A DNA stretch of 36,542 nt from Bacillus sp. (in: firmicutes) (GTDB taxonomy: Bacteria; Bacillota; Bacilli; Bacillales; Bacillaceae), in the NCBI GenBank assembly GCA_031180805.1, contig JAPSLL010000004.1, forward strand, positions 1 through 36,542, read 5' to 3'. Below the pieces are notes generated by a model. That model did not search any database. It was given only the letters and a program-made list of their open reading frames with translations, and was not told where the DNA came from. Below are positions 29,735-36,542 of the stretch, one piece after another. How positions within the stretch are numbered: the stretch's first letter is position 1; the number at the start of each line of letters is the position of its first letter. Position numbers and translations under genes: made by a program.

Positions 29735-30835
29735 TTATTTGATTTTTTCTTTAAGAGAGAGAAGGAAGTCTAACCCTTCTAATGTAATCCTAGTTCCTGC
29801 TCGTCCTCTTCCTTTAGTAATATATTGTTTCTTTTCAAGGTAGTCTAGGCGATGTCTCACTTGCTGTGTTGTTAGCGGTGTTGCAAGCGATTTACTGTTT
29901 TCTGAAATTGACCTTCTACTTGCTGGTTCGCCTTTTTCATTTTGTTGCTTAATTTCTTCTAAGATAAATGCATATTCTAGTTTTTCCATCATCGTCAGTT
30001 GTAACGGACCTGTTTGATTAGTTTTTTTCTTTTTTTGTTGATTATCGTGTTTAAGTTTGTTTAAAAACTGTGGTAAATCATGGAGTTGTATGGAACGACC
30101 GTCACATACAGTAACCATAAATTTCACTGCGTTTTTTATCTCGCGAAAATTTCCTGGCCAATGGTATTGACATAAGACATCCATAACAGCCTGATCGAGT
30201 CTAATTGATTGATTTATCTCATTTAGGAAGTGATTAACAAAAAGCGGAATATCTTGTTTCATATCCTTTATTTCAGTTAAGTTAATTGTTAACACATTTA
30301 AGCGATATAAAAGATCTTTCCTAAAATCTAACGCATCATGCAATGAGCTTGAGGAGGAAGAGATATATCGAATATTCAAAGGAATTGATTTAGCATTATG
30401 GCTGCTTTTTCTTAACTGTTTCTGTTCCATAACATTTATAAGTCTAGTTTGAAGCCTTTTTGGTAATTCACCGATATTTTTAAAATATAGTGTGCCTCCA
30501 TTTGCTTTTTCAATAAGGCTTTGGCTAGTTTCATCTGTTGTTCCAAAAAGTGTCATTTCGAGATAATCTTCATCCTGTTCATTACAATCAACTGTTATAA
30601 ATGGTTTATTTTTTCGAGTTGAAAAATTGTGGATAGCTTGAGCAAATAAATATTTACCAGTTCCAGTCTCACCTTGAATGAGGATCGGATAGTCTGTTAA
30701 GGCGATTTTTTTTGCAATTAGTTTATTTTCAATAATAGATTGATTATTTCCAATGATATCATTAAAACTAATAGGTAAAGGAGCTTCCTGTTGTATTCGT
30801 TTATTGAAATCATTAGTTTCGCTTATAGTGGGCAA
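29735..30835 (-). CDS. yplP: YplP: degenerate sigma-54-activator-like AAA+ protein
   Basis: A 366-residue protein related to the NtrC/NifA AAA+ class. Walker A is intact (GETGTGK, residues 55-61), and the arginine-finger region (DFRKDLLYRLNV, 170-181) and WPGNFREIKN (227-236) are kept. The GAFTGA loop that contacts sigma-54 is missing: LFGTTDETSQSLIEKANGGT runs straight into Walker B, where the usual DE is KN (TLYFKNIGE, Lys119-Asn120). The C-terminus is a winged-helix-like region (LTTQQVRHRLDYLEKKQYIT) rather than a Fis helix-turn-helix. The TTG at 30835 is chosen because GGAGG lies 7 bases before it. It is divergent from ilvA. Confidence 0.85.
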   Translation of the reverse strand: MPTISETNDFNKRIQQEAPLPISFNDIIGNNQSIIENKLIAKKIALTDYPILIQGETGTGKYLFAQAIHNFSTRKNKPFITVDCNEQDEDYLEMTLFGTTDETSQSLIEKANGGTLYFKNIGELPKRLQTRLINVMEQKQLRKSSHNAKSIPLNIRYISSSSSSLHDALDFRKDLLYRLNVLTINLTEIKDMKQDIPLFVNHFLNEINQSIRLDQAVMDVLCQYHWPGNFREIKNAVKFMVTVCDGRSIQLHDLPQFLNKLKHDNQQKKKKTNQTGPLQLTMMEKLEYAFILEEIKQQNEKGEPASRRSISENSKSLATPLTTQQVRHRLDYLEKKQYITKGRGRAGTRITLEGLDFLLSLKEKIK

Positions 30836-30933
30836 ATTTGTTCCTCCTGTATTGTTCATATTTATATCATAACACCCAATTGGAACTAAATACACCCAAT
30901 AAGCAATATTTCTTTTATATTCTTTATATTTTA

Positions 30934-30948
30934 AATTTTTGTAAAATT
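30934..30948. promoter_or_regulatory. Possible CodY box upstream of ilvA
   Basis: AATTTTTGTAAAATT matches 12 of 15 positions of the CodY consensus AATTTTCWGAAAATT. It lies in the divergent yplP-ilvA region, 76 bases before ilvA, which is a CodY target in B. subtilis. A TATAAT at 30984-30989 may be the ilvA -10 box. AT-rich sequence makes chance matches likely. Confidence 0.35.
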
Positions 30949-31023
30949 TCTTATCTATTCCTTTATATTTTTTATAATCGTGATATAATTTTCTATTAAC
31001 AAGTATTTGAAAGGGTCGTGAAC

Positions 31024-32292
31024 ATGAAACAAACTATCGATGAGGTACATAATGTACATGTAGAAGACATTTTAAAAGCACATCATTTATTAAAGGACGT
31101 AGTAACACATACACCTTTGCAAAAAAATAAACAATTATCTGAAAAATATGATTGTAATGTATATTTAAAGAGAGAAGATTTACAAGTTGTCAGATCATTC
31201 AAAATTCGAGGAGCATTTAATAAAATTAAACAACTTGATGAAACTCAAACCGTAAATGGCATTGTTTGTGCAAGTGCAGGTAATCATGCACAAGGAGTGG
31301 CATTTTCATGCAATCAGCTGAAAATTCACGGGAAAATTTTTATGCCATCTACAACACCGCGTCAAAAAGTGACTCAAGTTGAATTATTCGGAAAAGAATA
31401 TGTCGATATTATTTTAATTGGTGATACATTTGATGATGCATATCAGAAGGCTGTAGAATGCTGTGAGGAAGAAAATCGTACGTTCATTCATCCTTTTGAT
31501 GATGTTGAAGTTATTGCTGGTCAAGGAACGATTGCAGTAGAAATTTTAAATGATACAGATGTCGAAATTGACTATGTAGTGGCCAGTGTTGGAGGAGGTG
31601 GCCTCATTTCAGGAATGGGTGCTTATTTTAATAGTATTTCTCCTTCAACAAAAGTTATTGGTGTTGAACCATCAGGTGCTCCTTCATTATTTCAATCGAG
31701 AATGGAAGATAGAGTCGTTGCATTAGATGAAATTGACAGTTTCGTTGATGGTGCAGCTGTAAAAAGAATAGGTGAGAAAACTTTTACAATTTGTAAAGAG
31801 GTAGTTGATAAGGTACTTTTAATTCCAGAAGGTAAAATATGTACAACTATTTTAGAATTATATAATGAAAATGCTATTGTTGTTGAACCAGCAGGGGCAA
31901 TGTCAATTGCTTCATTAGACTTCCTAAGGGAGGAAATTAAAGGGAAAAATGTTGTATGTATCGTAAGTGGCGGGAATAATGATATTGGTCGTATGCAGGA
32001 AATTAAGGAACGCTCAATGATTTATGAAGGATTGCAACATTATTTTATTGTTAACTTTCCGCAACGTGCAGGTGCATTAAGAGAATTTTTAGATGAAGTA
32101 CTTGGACCCAATGATGATATTAACCGTTTTGAGTATACGAAAAAAAATAATAAAGAAAATGGACCTGCTCTTGTAGGGATCGAATTAAAGCACAAAGGTG
32201 ATTATGAACCTCTTGTTCAAAGAATGAAGAAAAAAGGCTTTTTCTATACAGAGGTAAATAAAGATAGTAATCTATTCCATTTACTTATTTAA
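31024..32292 (+). CDS. ilvA: Threonine deaminase IlvA (biosynthetic)
   Basis: A 422-residue PLP enzyme converting threonine to 2-oxobutyrate, the first step to isoleucine. The PLP lysine is Lys60 in RSFKIRGAFN; the phosphate-binding loop is SVGGGGLISG, with SAGNHAQGVAFSC and VEPAGAMSIA as other signatures. The last 90 residues form one ACT-like regulatory domain (HYFIVNFPQRAGALREFLDE), as in the 422-residue B. subtilis enzyme, so isoleucine feedback is expected. AAAGGG precedes the ATG at 31024 by 8 bases. Single-gene unit with its own terminator; no T-box leader is visible upstream. Confidence 0.96.
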   Translation: MKQTIDEVHNVHVEDILKAHHLLKDVVTHTPLQKNKQLSEKYDCNVYLKREDLQVVRSFKIRGAFNKIKQLDETQTVNGIVCASAGNHAQGVAFSCNQLKIHGKIFMPSTTPRQKVTQVELFGKEYVDIILIGDTFDDAYQKAVECCEEENRTFIHPFDDVEVIAGQGTIAVEILNDTDVEIDYVVASVGGGGLISGMGAYFNSISPSTKVIGVEPSGAPSLFQSRMEDRVVALDEIDSFVDGAAVKRIGEKTFTICKEVVDKVLLIPEGKICTTILELYNENAIVVEPAGAMSIASLDFLREEIKGKNVVCIVSGGNNDIGRMQEIKERSMIYEGLQHYFIVNFPQRAGALREFLDEVLGPNDDINRFEYTKKNNKENGPALVGIELKHKGDYEPLVQRMKKKGFFYTEVNKDSNLFHLLI

Positions 32293-32349
32293 GTGAAAAT
32301 GTAAATGGATTGGAGAGTAAATTCAACTGATTATAATGAAACAAGCTTT

Positions 32350-32386
32350 GAGGTTGTCTAACGAAATAGTTAGGCAGCCTCTTTAT
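32350..32386 (+). terminator. Terminator of ilvA
   Basis: GAGGTTGTCTAAC (32350-32362) pairs with GTTAGGCAGCCTC (32369-32381) with two G-U or mismatched positions, followed by TTTATCTTT. Confidence 0.85.
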
Positions 32387-32423
32387 CTTTAATTATGTTT
32401 TTATATGGGCTTTATCTATCATA

Positions 32424-32560
32424 TTTATTTCCGCTACAGACTTTCGCTTTCCGAGAACGTTCCGGGTTCCGCGGGGTTAGCGCCTGTAGGATCTCCCTTT
32501 GACATATATAGCGCGCGACTCACGTATTCTAACTAATAAACAGAGGCTAATTTATCAACA
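32424..32560 (+). repeat. Intergenic repeat relic, copy F
   Basis: Begins TTTATTTCCGCTACAGACTTTCGC and contains CCGGGTTCCGCGGGGTTAGCGCC and GGATCTCCC, then CGCGACTCACG. This shows the GATTTCCGCT...GCGGGG...CTCCC...GACTC layout of Bacillus intergenic repeats and parallels copy B read on its minus strand. It is locally GC-rich against the AT-rich background and fills part of the 429-base gap between ilvA and the DegV gene. No coding sequence was seen in this gap. Confidence 0.55.
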
Positions 32561-32721
32561 ATAAGTTATAACATAGTCTTTTTTTATAATTAAAACTTAT
32601 AAAGTATAAAAAAAATCAAAAAATAAGAAAAATGTTCACAATTCATTATTGAATTGGAAATGTTTACAATTGAAACCTGTTCAATACACTGTATAATTAA
32701 GATACTATTCAAAGGGAAGTG

Positions 32722-33570
32722 ATGAACCTGAGCAATGTGAAAGTGGTAACAGACTCAACAATTGATATTGATAAAAAACTAGTAGAAAAATATGGGATAA
32801 CAATCGTTCCTTTATCGATTCAAATCGATAATCGTACATATATTGATGGAATCGACTTAAAGGCAGATGAATTTATAGATAAAATGAAAGTTGCTTCAGA
32901 ACTTCCGAAGAGTTCTCAGCCTTCTACAGGTACGTTTTTGGAGGTTTATGACCGTTTAGGTGAAGATGGAAGTTCTGTTATTTCAATTCACATGACACAA
33001 ACGTTAAGTGGAACAATCCAATCTGCGCAAGGTGCATCGCAAATGACAAAAACTGATGTAACTGTTATTGATTCAATGTTCATCTCCAAAGCTCTTGGCT
33101 TTCAAGTTTTAGAAGCTGCAAAAATGGCAAAAGAGGGATATGCAAAAGAAAAAATCGTAAAGAGGCTGGAAGTAATTCGGCAAAACACACGGTTATATAT
33201 TACCGTCGATACTCTTGAGAACTTAGCAAAAGGTGGAAGGATCGGGAGAGGAAAGGCTTTAATTGGTTCTTTATTGAACGTTAAGCCAATTGCAAGCTTA
33301 CAAGAGGGTGTTTATACTCCAATAAGTAAGGTGAGGAGTCATTCACAAGCTATTAAATATTTAGTCAAACAGTTTGCAGAGGATGTAAAAGGGAAGACAG
33401 TTAAAGCTGTAGGAATAGCTCATGCAGATGCTCATGATTTAGCTGTAAAACTTAAACAAGCGCTTATTGAGTTTGCCCCTAATTGTCAAATTGATATTTC
33501 ATATACAACACCAATTATTTCAACCCACACCGGTCCAGGGGCAATAGGATTTATGTTTTTCTCTGAATAA
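32722..33570 (+). CDS. DegV-family fatty-acid-binding protein
   Basis: A 282-residue DegV/FakB-type protein that carries a fatty acid for phosphorylation by a DhaK-like kinase (FakA). Family motifs: KVVTDSTIDIDKKLVEKYGI at the N-terminus, PKSSQPSTGTFLEVY, ISIHMTQTLSGTIQSAQ and the C-terminal ISTHTGPGAIGFMFF that binds the fatty-acid head group. AGGG lies 5 bases before the ATG at 32722; GTG 32719 and CTG 32728 are close alternatives. Bacillus genomes carry several paralogues; this one cannot be tied to a single name. Its own terminator follows. Confidence 0.92.
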   Translation: MNLSNVKVVTDSTIDIDKKLVEKYGITIVPLSIQIDNRTYIDGIDLKADEFIDKMKVASELPKSSQPSTGTFLEVYDRLGEDGSSVISIHMTQTLSGTIQSAQGASQMTKTDVTVIDSMFISKALGFQVLEAAKMAKEGYAKEKIVKRLEVIRQNTRLYITVDTLENLAKGGRIGRGKALIGSLLNVKPIASLQEGVYTPISKVRSHSQAIKYLVKQFAEDVKGKTVKAVGIAHADAHDLAVKLKQALIEFAPNCQIDISYTTPIISTHTGPGAIGFMFFSE

Positions 33571-33576
33571 TTTAGC

Positions 33577-33615
33577 AAGGAAGATGATTTGTTAAAAACA
33601 TGCATCTTCCTTTTG
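33577..33615 (+). terminator. Terminator of the DegV gene
   Basis: AAGGAAGATG (33577-33586) pairs with CATCTTCCTT (33603-33612) and is followed by TT then TTTT after a short break. Confidence 0.8.
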
Positions 33616-33834
33616 CGTTTTGGAGTATTTGTTTTACCTGTTATTGTACTGTGGTGTTTAATCAAAGTGTAAATAAATGGATGATGCTTACATATAGTAA
33701 ATTAAAGAGTACTAGGTAAATAGAAGTCACAAAACCTTCACAAGCTATCCTTTAATTTCCATACTTTCTTTGATAAAATTTCATAGTGGTTATCAGCATT
33801 CAAAAAAATGTGATAAGTGAAGGGTGAATAGTAG

Positions 33835-34455
33835 TTGTTTAATAAAAAATCTAGGTTTTTAGCAGCAATAATTGGATTCGTTATTCTTTTACTTATAGTT
33901 GGTATCATCGGTTATCAAATGTATGGATCGGCAACACCAATAAAAAATCCACTTAACTATGAAGTGCAAAATTTCCAATTTCATAATCAAGATGGTAAAT
34001 CAGTTTCTTTAGAGGATTTAAAAGGTGATGTTTGGCTTGCAAATTTCATTTTTACAAACTGCGAAACAGTTTGCCCTCCAATGACTGCTAACATGTCAAA
34101 AATACAAAAAATGATAAAAGAAGAAGGCTTAAAGGCAAAAATTATCTCATTTAGTGTAGATCCTGAAGTTGATACACCTGATAAGATAAAAGAATTTACA
34201 AAGCCTTATGATATTACATTTGATAATTGGAGCTTTTTGACTGGATATAAACAGGAGGAAATTGAAAAATATGCTAGTAAAAGCTTTAAAGCGCTAGTGA
34301 AAAAACCGGAAAATTCAGATCAAGTCATACATGGTACTAATTTTTATTTAATTGATCAAAATGGAAAAGTAATGAAAGATTATATTGGAAGTAATGCGGA
34401 TACTCCTTATGAAGAAATTATTTCAGATATAAAAGCATTGGAAAATAGTAAATAG
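33835..34455 (+). CDS. ypmQ: SCO1/SenC copper chaperone for cytochrome oxidase (YpmQ)
   Basis: A 206-residue thioredoxin-fold protein that helps assemble the CuA site of cytochrome c oxidase on the outer face of the membrane. Copper ligands are Cys76 and Cys80 (TNCETVCPPM) and His166 (VIHGTNFYL). Other matches to B. subtilis YpmQ: IKNPLNYEVQNF, KGDVWLANFIFT and SFDNWSFLTGY-like NWSFLTGYKQEE. The N-terminus is a plain membrane anchor (AAIIGFVILLLIVGIIGYQM) without a lipobox Cys, unlike the B. subtilis lipoprotein. Start TTG at 33835 follows AAGGGTG by 8 bases. Confidence 0.93.
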   Translation: MFNKKSRFLAAIIGFVILLLIVGIIGYQMYGSATPIKNPLNYEVQNFQFHNQDGKSVSLEDLKGDVWLANFIFTNCETVCPPMTANMSKIQKMIKEEGLKAKIISFSVDPEVDTPDKIKEFTKPYDITFDNWSFLTGYKQEEIEKYASKSFKALVKKPENSDQVIHGTNFYLIDQNGKVMKDYIGSNADTPYEEIISDIKALENSK

Positions 34456-34469
34456 TAGTGATTATGATG

Positions 34470-34492
34470 GATTCCAAATTGGAATCTTTTTT
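34470..34492 (+). terminator. Terminator after ypmQ
   Basis: GATTCC (34470-34475) pairs with GGAATC (34481-34486), extendable by two A-T pairs, followed by TTTTTT. Confidence 0.75.
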
Positions 34493-34554
34493 ACTAAGAT
34501 TTAATTTTTATAAAATGATATAATTTGCCTTTAGACTAATTATAGGGTGATTGT

Positions 34555-35349
34555 ATGTTGAAAAAAATAGTGTTATTCCTCATTTTAACTTTTGCTTTAA
34601 CAGGATGTTTACAACAGCAAAGCTCAACATTAACAACTAATTCTATTAGCCTTGTTACAAAAGAGCAACCGCCTAGTTCCTTTATTCCAAAGACGATAAA
34701 AGTTGTCGCAATTGGTGATTCATTAACTGAGGGAATCGGTGATGAATCAAACCAAGGTGGCTATATAGGGATGTTAAAGGAAGAGCTTGAAGAGGAAAAA
34801 GGAATAAAAGAGGTAGAATTAAATAATTTTGGAGTTAAAGGACATAAAACAAGTAATCTACAAAAAAAACTAAAAGAACAAAAGGTTATTTCTAGTTTGA
34901 AAGAAGCGGATATCGTAATCATGACAATCGGGGGAAATGATTTAATGAATGTTGTTCGGACAAATTTATTTTCACTCGATTATGAGCCATTTCGTTTAGA
35001 ACAGAAACATTTTGAGAAGAATTTGAAAGACATTTTTGCAACAATTCGAAAACACAATGCTAATGCAAAGATTGTTTATATTGGTTTATATAATCCCTTT
35101 AAACATATGTTACCTGAATTAACGGAAATTGATGAAATTATTTCTGAATGGAATATGTCGACACAACAAATGCTACAAAAGGATAAGCATAGTTTATACG
35201 TATCGGTTGAAGATATATTTATATCAGAATCCGAAGAAATGTTACTTTCAGAAGATCAATTTCATCCTAATTCAAAAGGGTATTCGTTAATTGCAGATCG
35301 GGTATTAGAGAAAATGAAATCTGAAAGTCTCTTCGTTGATATACGTTAA
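34555..35349 (+). CDS. ypmR: GDSL-type esterase/lipase lipoprotein YpmR
   Basis: A 264-residue SGNH hydrolase. The signal LFLILTFALTGC is a lipobox with Cys18 as the lipidated residue, so it is anchored on the outer face of the membrane. Catalytic blocks: block I VAIGDSLTEG with Ser56, block III TIGGNDLMN and block V DQFHPNSKGY with the Asp/His pair. A Ser/Thr-rich linker follows the lipobox and holds a Pro-Pro pair (KEQPPSS, 36-42). Substrate unknown. AGGGTG precedes the ATG at 34555. ypmS follows after 16 bases, so they are one operon. Confidence 0.92.
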   Translation: MLKKIVLFLILTFALTGCLQQQSSTLTTNSISLVTKEQPPSSFIPKTIKVVAIGDSLTEGIGDESNQGGYIGMLKEELEEEKGIKEVELNNFGVKGHKTSNLQKKLKEQKVISSLKEADIVIMTIGGNDLMNVVRTNLFSLDYEPFRLEQKHFEKNLKDIFATIRKHNANAKIVYIGLYNPFKHMLPELTEIDEIISEWNMSTQQMLQKDKHSLYVSVEDIFISESEEMLLSEDQFHPNSKGYSLIADRVLEKMKSESLFVDIR

Positions 35350-35365
35350 GAAATGAGTGGTTGTT

Positions 35366-35944
35366 TTGAAAAAATGGAAAATTGCTTTTATTTTTTTGGC
35401 CAGTTTTAACTTATTATGTATTCTTCTAATTGGCGGATATTTGTTTTTACCGACAAAAAAAGATAAACAAGTTTTGCCGAAAGTAAGTGATCAGGATGAA
35501 ACAGTTCCTTTTTTAATAAAAAGCGATAAAGAGTCATTAACAAAATTGATAAATCATTATCTAGAGGAAGAAACTGAACAAGAAAATTTACAATATCGGG
35601 TTGATATTAATAATTATGTTAATGTTTATGGAGCAATAAAAGCGTTTAATAAAACGATTGATATGCAATTAGTTTTAAAGCCAAAAATTATTTCTGATGG
35701 TAATTTACAGTTGCAAGTAAAAGAGCTATCAATAGGTCGTCTCCAATTGCCAGTCTCATATGTATTAACCTATATGGATACACATTATGATTTACCGAGT
35801 TATGTCAAAATAAATTCTAACAAAAAGGTTTTTAATATTTATCTTAATGAACTAACTTTAAAAAATGGATTTACTGCAAGGGCGGAGAGTTTTGATTTAG
35901 AAGAGGATAATATAAACTTTTCTCTTAATGTACCGTTACCATAA
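35366..35944 (+). CDS. ypmS: YpmS family protein (DUF2140-like)
   Basis: A 192-residue protein with an N-terminal membrane anchor (KIAFIFLASFNLLCILLIGG) and an extracytoplasmic domain rich in beta strands (LQYRVDINNYVNVYGAIKAF, MQLVLKPKIISDGNLQLQVK, LPVSYVLTYMDTHYDLPSYV). It matches YpmS/DUF2140 in length, topology and position after ypmR. Function unknown; coupling with ypmR suggests a partner role at the membrane surface. TTG at 35366 lies 5 bases after GAGTGG; the GTG at 35357 is inside that site. No good terminator follows. Confidence 0.85.
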   Translation: MKKWKIAFIFLASFNLLCILLIGGYLFLPTKKDKQVLPKVSDQDETVPFLIKSDKESLTKLINHYLEEETEQENLQYRVDINNYVNVYGAIKAFNKTIDMQLVLKPKIISDGNLQLQVKELSIGRLQLPVSYVLTYMDTHYDLPSYVKINSNKKVFNIYLNELTLKNGFTARAESFDLEEDNINFSLNVPLP

Positions 35945-36076
35945 AAAAGCTAAAACGGACAAAAAGTAGTTCAATGCTGCGAACAATATAATTGGTAAAT
36001 TTATCTACCTGTTATTGTGAAGTTTAGGAAATAATGAATAAATGATTCTAATGGTTGACGATTGAGGAAAAATAGT

Positions 36077-36133
36077 TGACAATAAAAATTCATAGACAAT
36101 CTTTTCCTGTTTTATTTAACGAAATGCGTTAAA
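36077..36133 (+). promoter_or_regulatory. Operator-like inverted repeat upstream of ypmT
   Basis: TTTAACG (36115-36121) and CGTTAAA (36127-36133) form perfect 7-bp arms around AAATG. TTGACG and TTGACA hexamers lie shortly upstream (about 36056-36080), so the repeat is placed where an operator or an early leader hairpin would be. The gap 35945-36212 holds nothing coding. Confidence 0.35.
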
Positions 36134-36212
36134 TTAAGCATTTATACTTATCGTCACAATTTGTTTGTAAAAATTTTAAATAGAATTACTAGAGATGTAG
36201 GGGGAATATGAT

Positions 36213-36407
36213 TTGAAAAATAAATTTGTTATCTTTGGGTTTATTTCAATTCTGATTTCGTTATTTTTTGGAGGCGTGGCTTATCAGGAGCTTGTTGCTG
36301 AAAACATGGATGAAGTATATTTGAATATTGGTTATTGTACGTTATTTTTAAGTATTGCTGTATATATGTGGCATATAAAAGATGAAAAACAAAAGAACAA
36401 TAGTTGA
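36213..36407 (+). CDS. ypmT: Small membrane protein YpmT
   Basis: A 64-residue protein with two membrane spans (KFVIFGFISILISLFFGGVA and NIGYCTLFLSIAVYMW) and a basic cytoplasmic tail (HIKDEKQKNNS). Length (64 residues) and position after ypmS match B. subtilis YpmT. No function is known. The start is TTG at 36213, 7 bases after AGGGGGA. A strong terminator begins at the stop codon. Confidence 0.8.
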   Translation: MKNKFVIFGFISILISLFFGGVAYQELVAENMDEVYLNIGYCTLFLSIAVYMWHIKDEKQKNNS

Positions 36408-36437
36408 AAATGAGAGGGGTGAACCTCTCATTTTTTT
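36407..36437. terminator. Terminator of ypmT, possibly bidirectional
   Basis: AATGAGAGG (36409-36417) pairs with CCTCTCATT (36424-36432), followed by a T-run on the plus strand; AAAA before the stem gives a shorter tract for the minus strand. Confidence 0.85.
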
Positions 36438-36506
36438 GCATTTCTTCATGTGAAATATTTCATTCATTTTCCCTTAGCTTATACAATCACAGGGTGACGA
36501 GATGAA

Positions 36507-36542
36507 TTATTCAGCGTTTTCTTCAGTAGTGTCTTCTTCAGT
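36507..36542 (-). CDS. C-terminal end of a minus-strand gene (partial)
   Basis: The last 11 codons of a frame entering from the right edge read TEEDTTEENAE then TAA. An acidic, Thr/Glu-rich tail like this is typical of several cytoplasmic proteins and of disordered C-termini, so no identity is possible. It converges on ypmT and would use the hairpin at 36407-36437 as terminator. In B. subtilis msrB/msrA follow ypmT; this tail does not resemble an obvious methionine sulfoxide reductase end. Confidence 0.35.
   Translation of the reverse strand, partial: TEEDTTEENAE

Overview
The window comes from a low-GC, AT-rich, endospore-forming member of the Bacillaceae. The evidence is a minor small acid-soluble spore protein (SspL), a YuzL-like spore-type protein, strong GGAGG-type ribosome binding sites with frequent TTG and GTG starts, and a gene order that follows the Bacillus subtilis ypb-ypm chromosomal segment almost gene for gene: bpsA-ypbQ-dynA-ypbS-exoR-sspL-ypdQ-ypeP-ypeQ-cspD-ugtP-metA-ypgR-brxB-ypiP-ypjP-thyA-dfrA-yplQ-yplP-ilvA-ypmQ-ypmR-ypmS-ypmT. 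It is therefore core chromosome with inserted or lineage-specific small genes. It is not a prophage or island, and no transposase, integrase, CRISPR array, rRNA or tRNA was seen.

Layout. 1-2051: accessory genes (SHOCT protein, DnaJ-like zinc-finger protein, a short VWA-like protein, a CheX-like protein). 2052-2555: gene-free, with a possible small RNA and a perfect palindrome. 2556-9105: type III polyketide synthase and its methyltransferase (overlapping pair), a Fur-box-controlled 29-residue membrane peptide, the double dynamin DynA, and two small genes including ypbS. 9207-9372: an intact-looking repeat with terminal inverted repeats, then a small basic protein, the exonuclease ExoR and convergent sspL. 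11001-13895: a small protein, an EamA transporter, and two RNase HI-like genes (ypdQ, ypeP) plus ypeQ. 14106-16307: small proteins, a cold-shock protein with a long leader, and a free-standing HPr. 16658-20187: yfhP, ugtP and metA on the minus strand. 20482-22556: an unknown protein, a small ORF and a secreted NlpC/P60 hydrolase. 22740-25624: ypgR, bacilliredoxin brxB, a putative structured RNA, the RsmJ-like methyltransferase ypiP, a YuzL-like protein and a 25-residue membrane peptide. 25819-28970: ypjP, a secreted Pro-Pro-endopeptidase-like metalloprotease, then thyA-dfrA. 29033-30835: hlyIII (yplQ) and the sigma-54-activator-like yplP on the minus strand. 31024-36407: ilvA, a DegV protein, and ypmQ/R/S/T, ending at the tail of a further minus-strand gene.

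How the genes relate. Several sets serve the membrane and envelope: alkylpyrone synthesis (bpsA/ypbQ), membrane fusion/protection (dynA), glucolipid synthesis (ugtP), an SCO-type cytochrome oxidase assembly factor (ypmQ), a GDSL lipoprotein (ypmR) and a cell-wall hydrolase. Others form compact metabolic pairs (thyA-dfrA for dTMP/folate) or stand alone (metA, ilvA). A family of degenerate, roughly 100-180 bp intergenic repeats recurs at 4601, 9207, 12802, 16441, probably 32424 and doubtfully 21140.

The most interesting items are the secreted PPEP/anthrax-lethal-factor-like zinc protease next to ypjP; the yplP product, which has lost the GAFTGA loop and the Walker B acidic pair; the Fur-regulated micropeptide upstream of dynA; the branched RNA candidate between brxB and ypiP; and the repeat family. 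All assignments rest on reading the sequence and on remembered family features; no database search was run.
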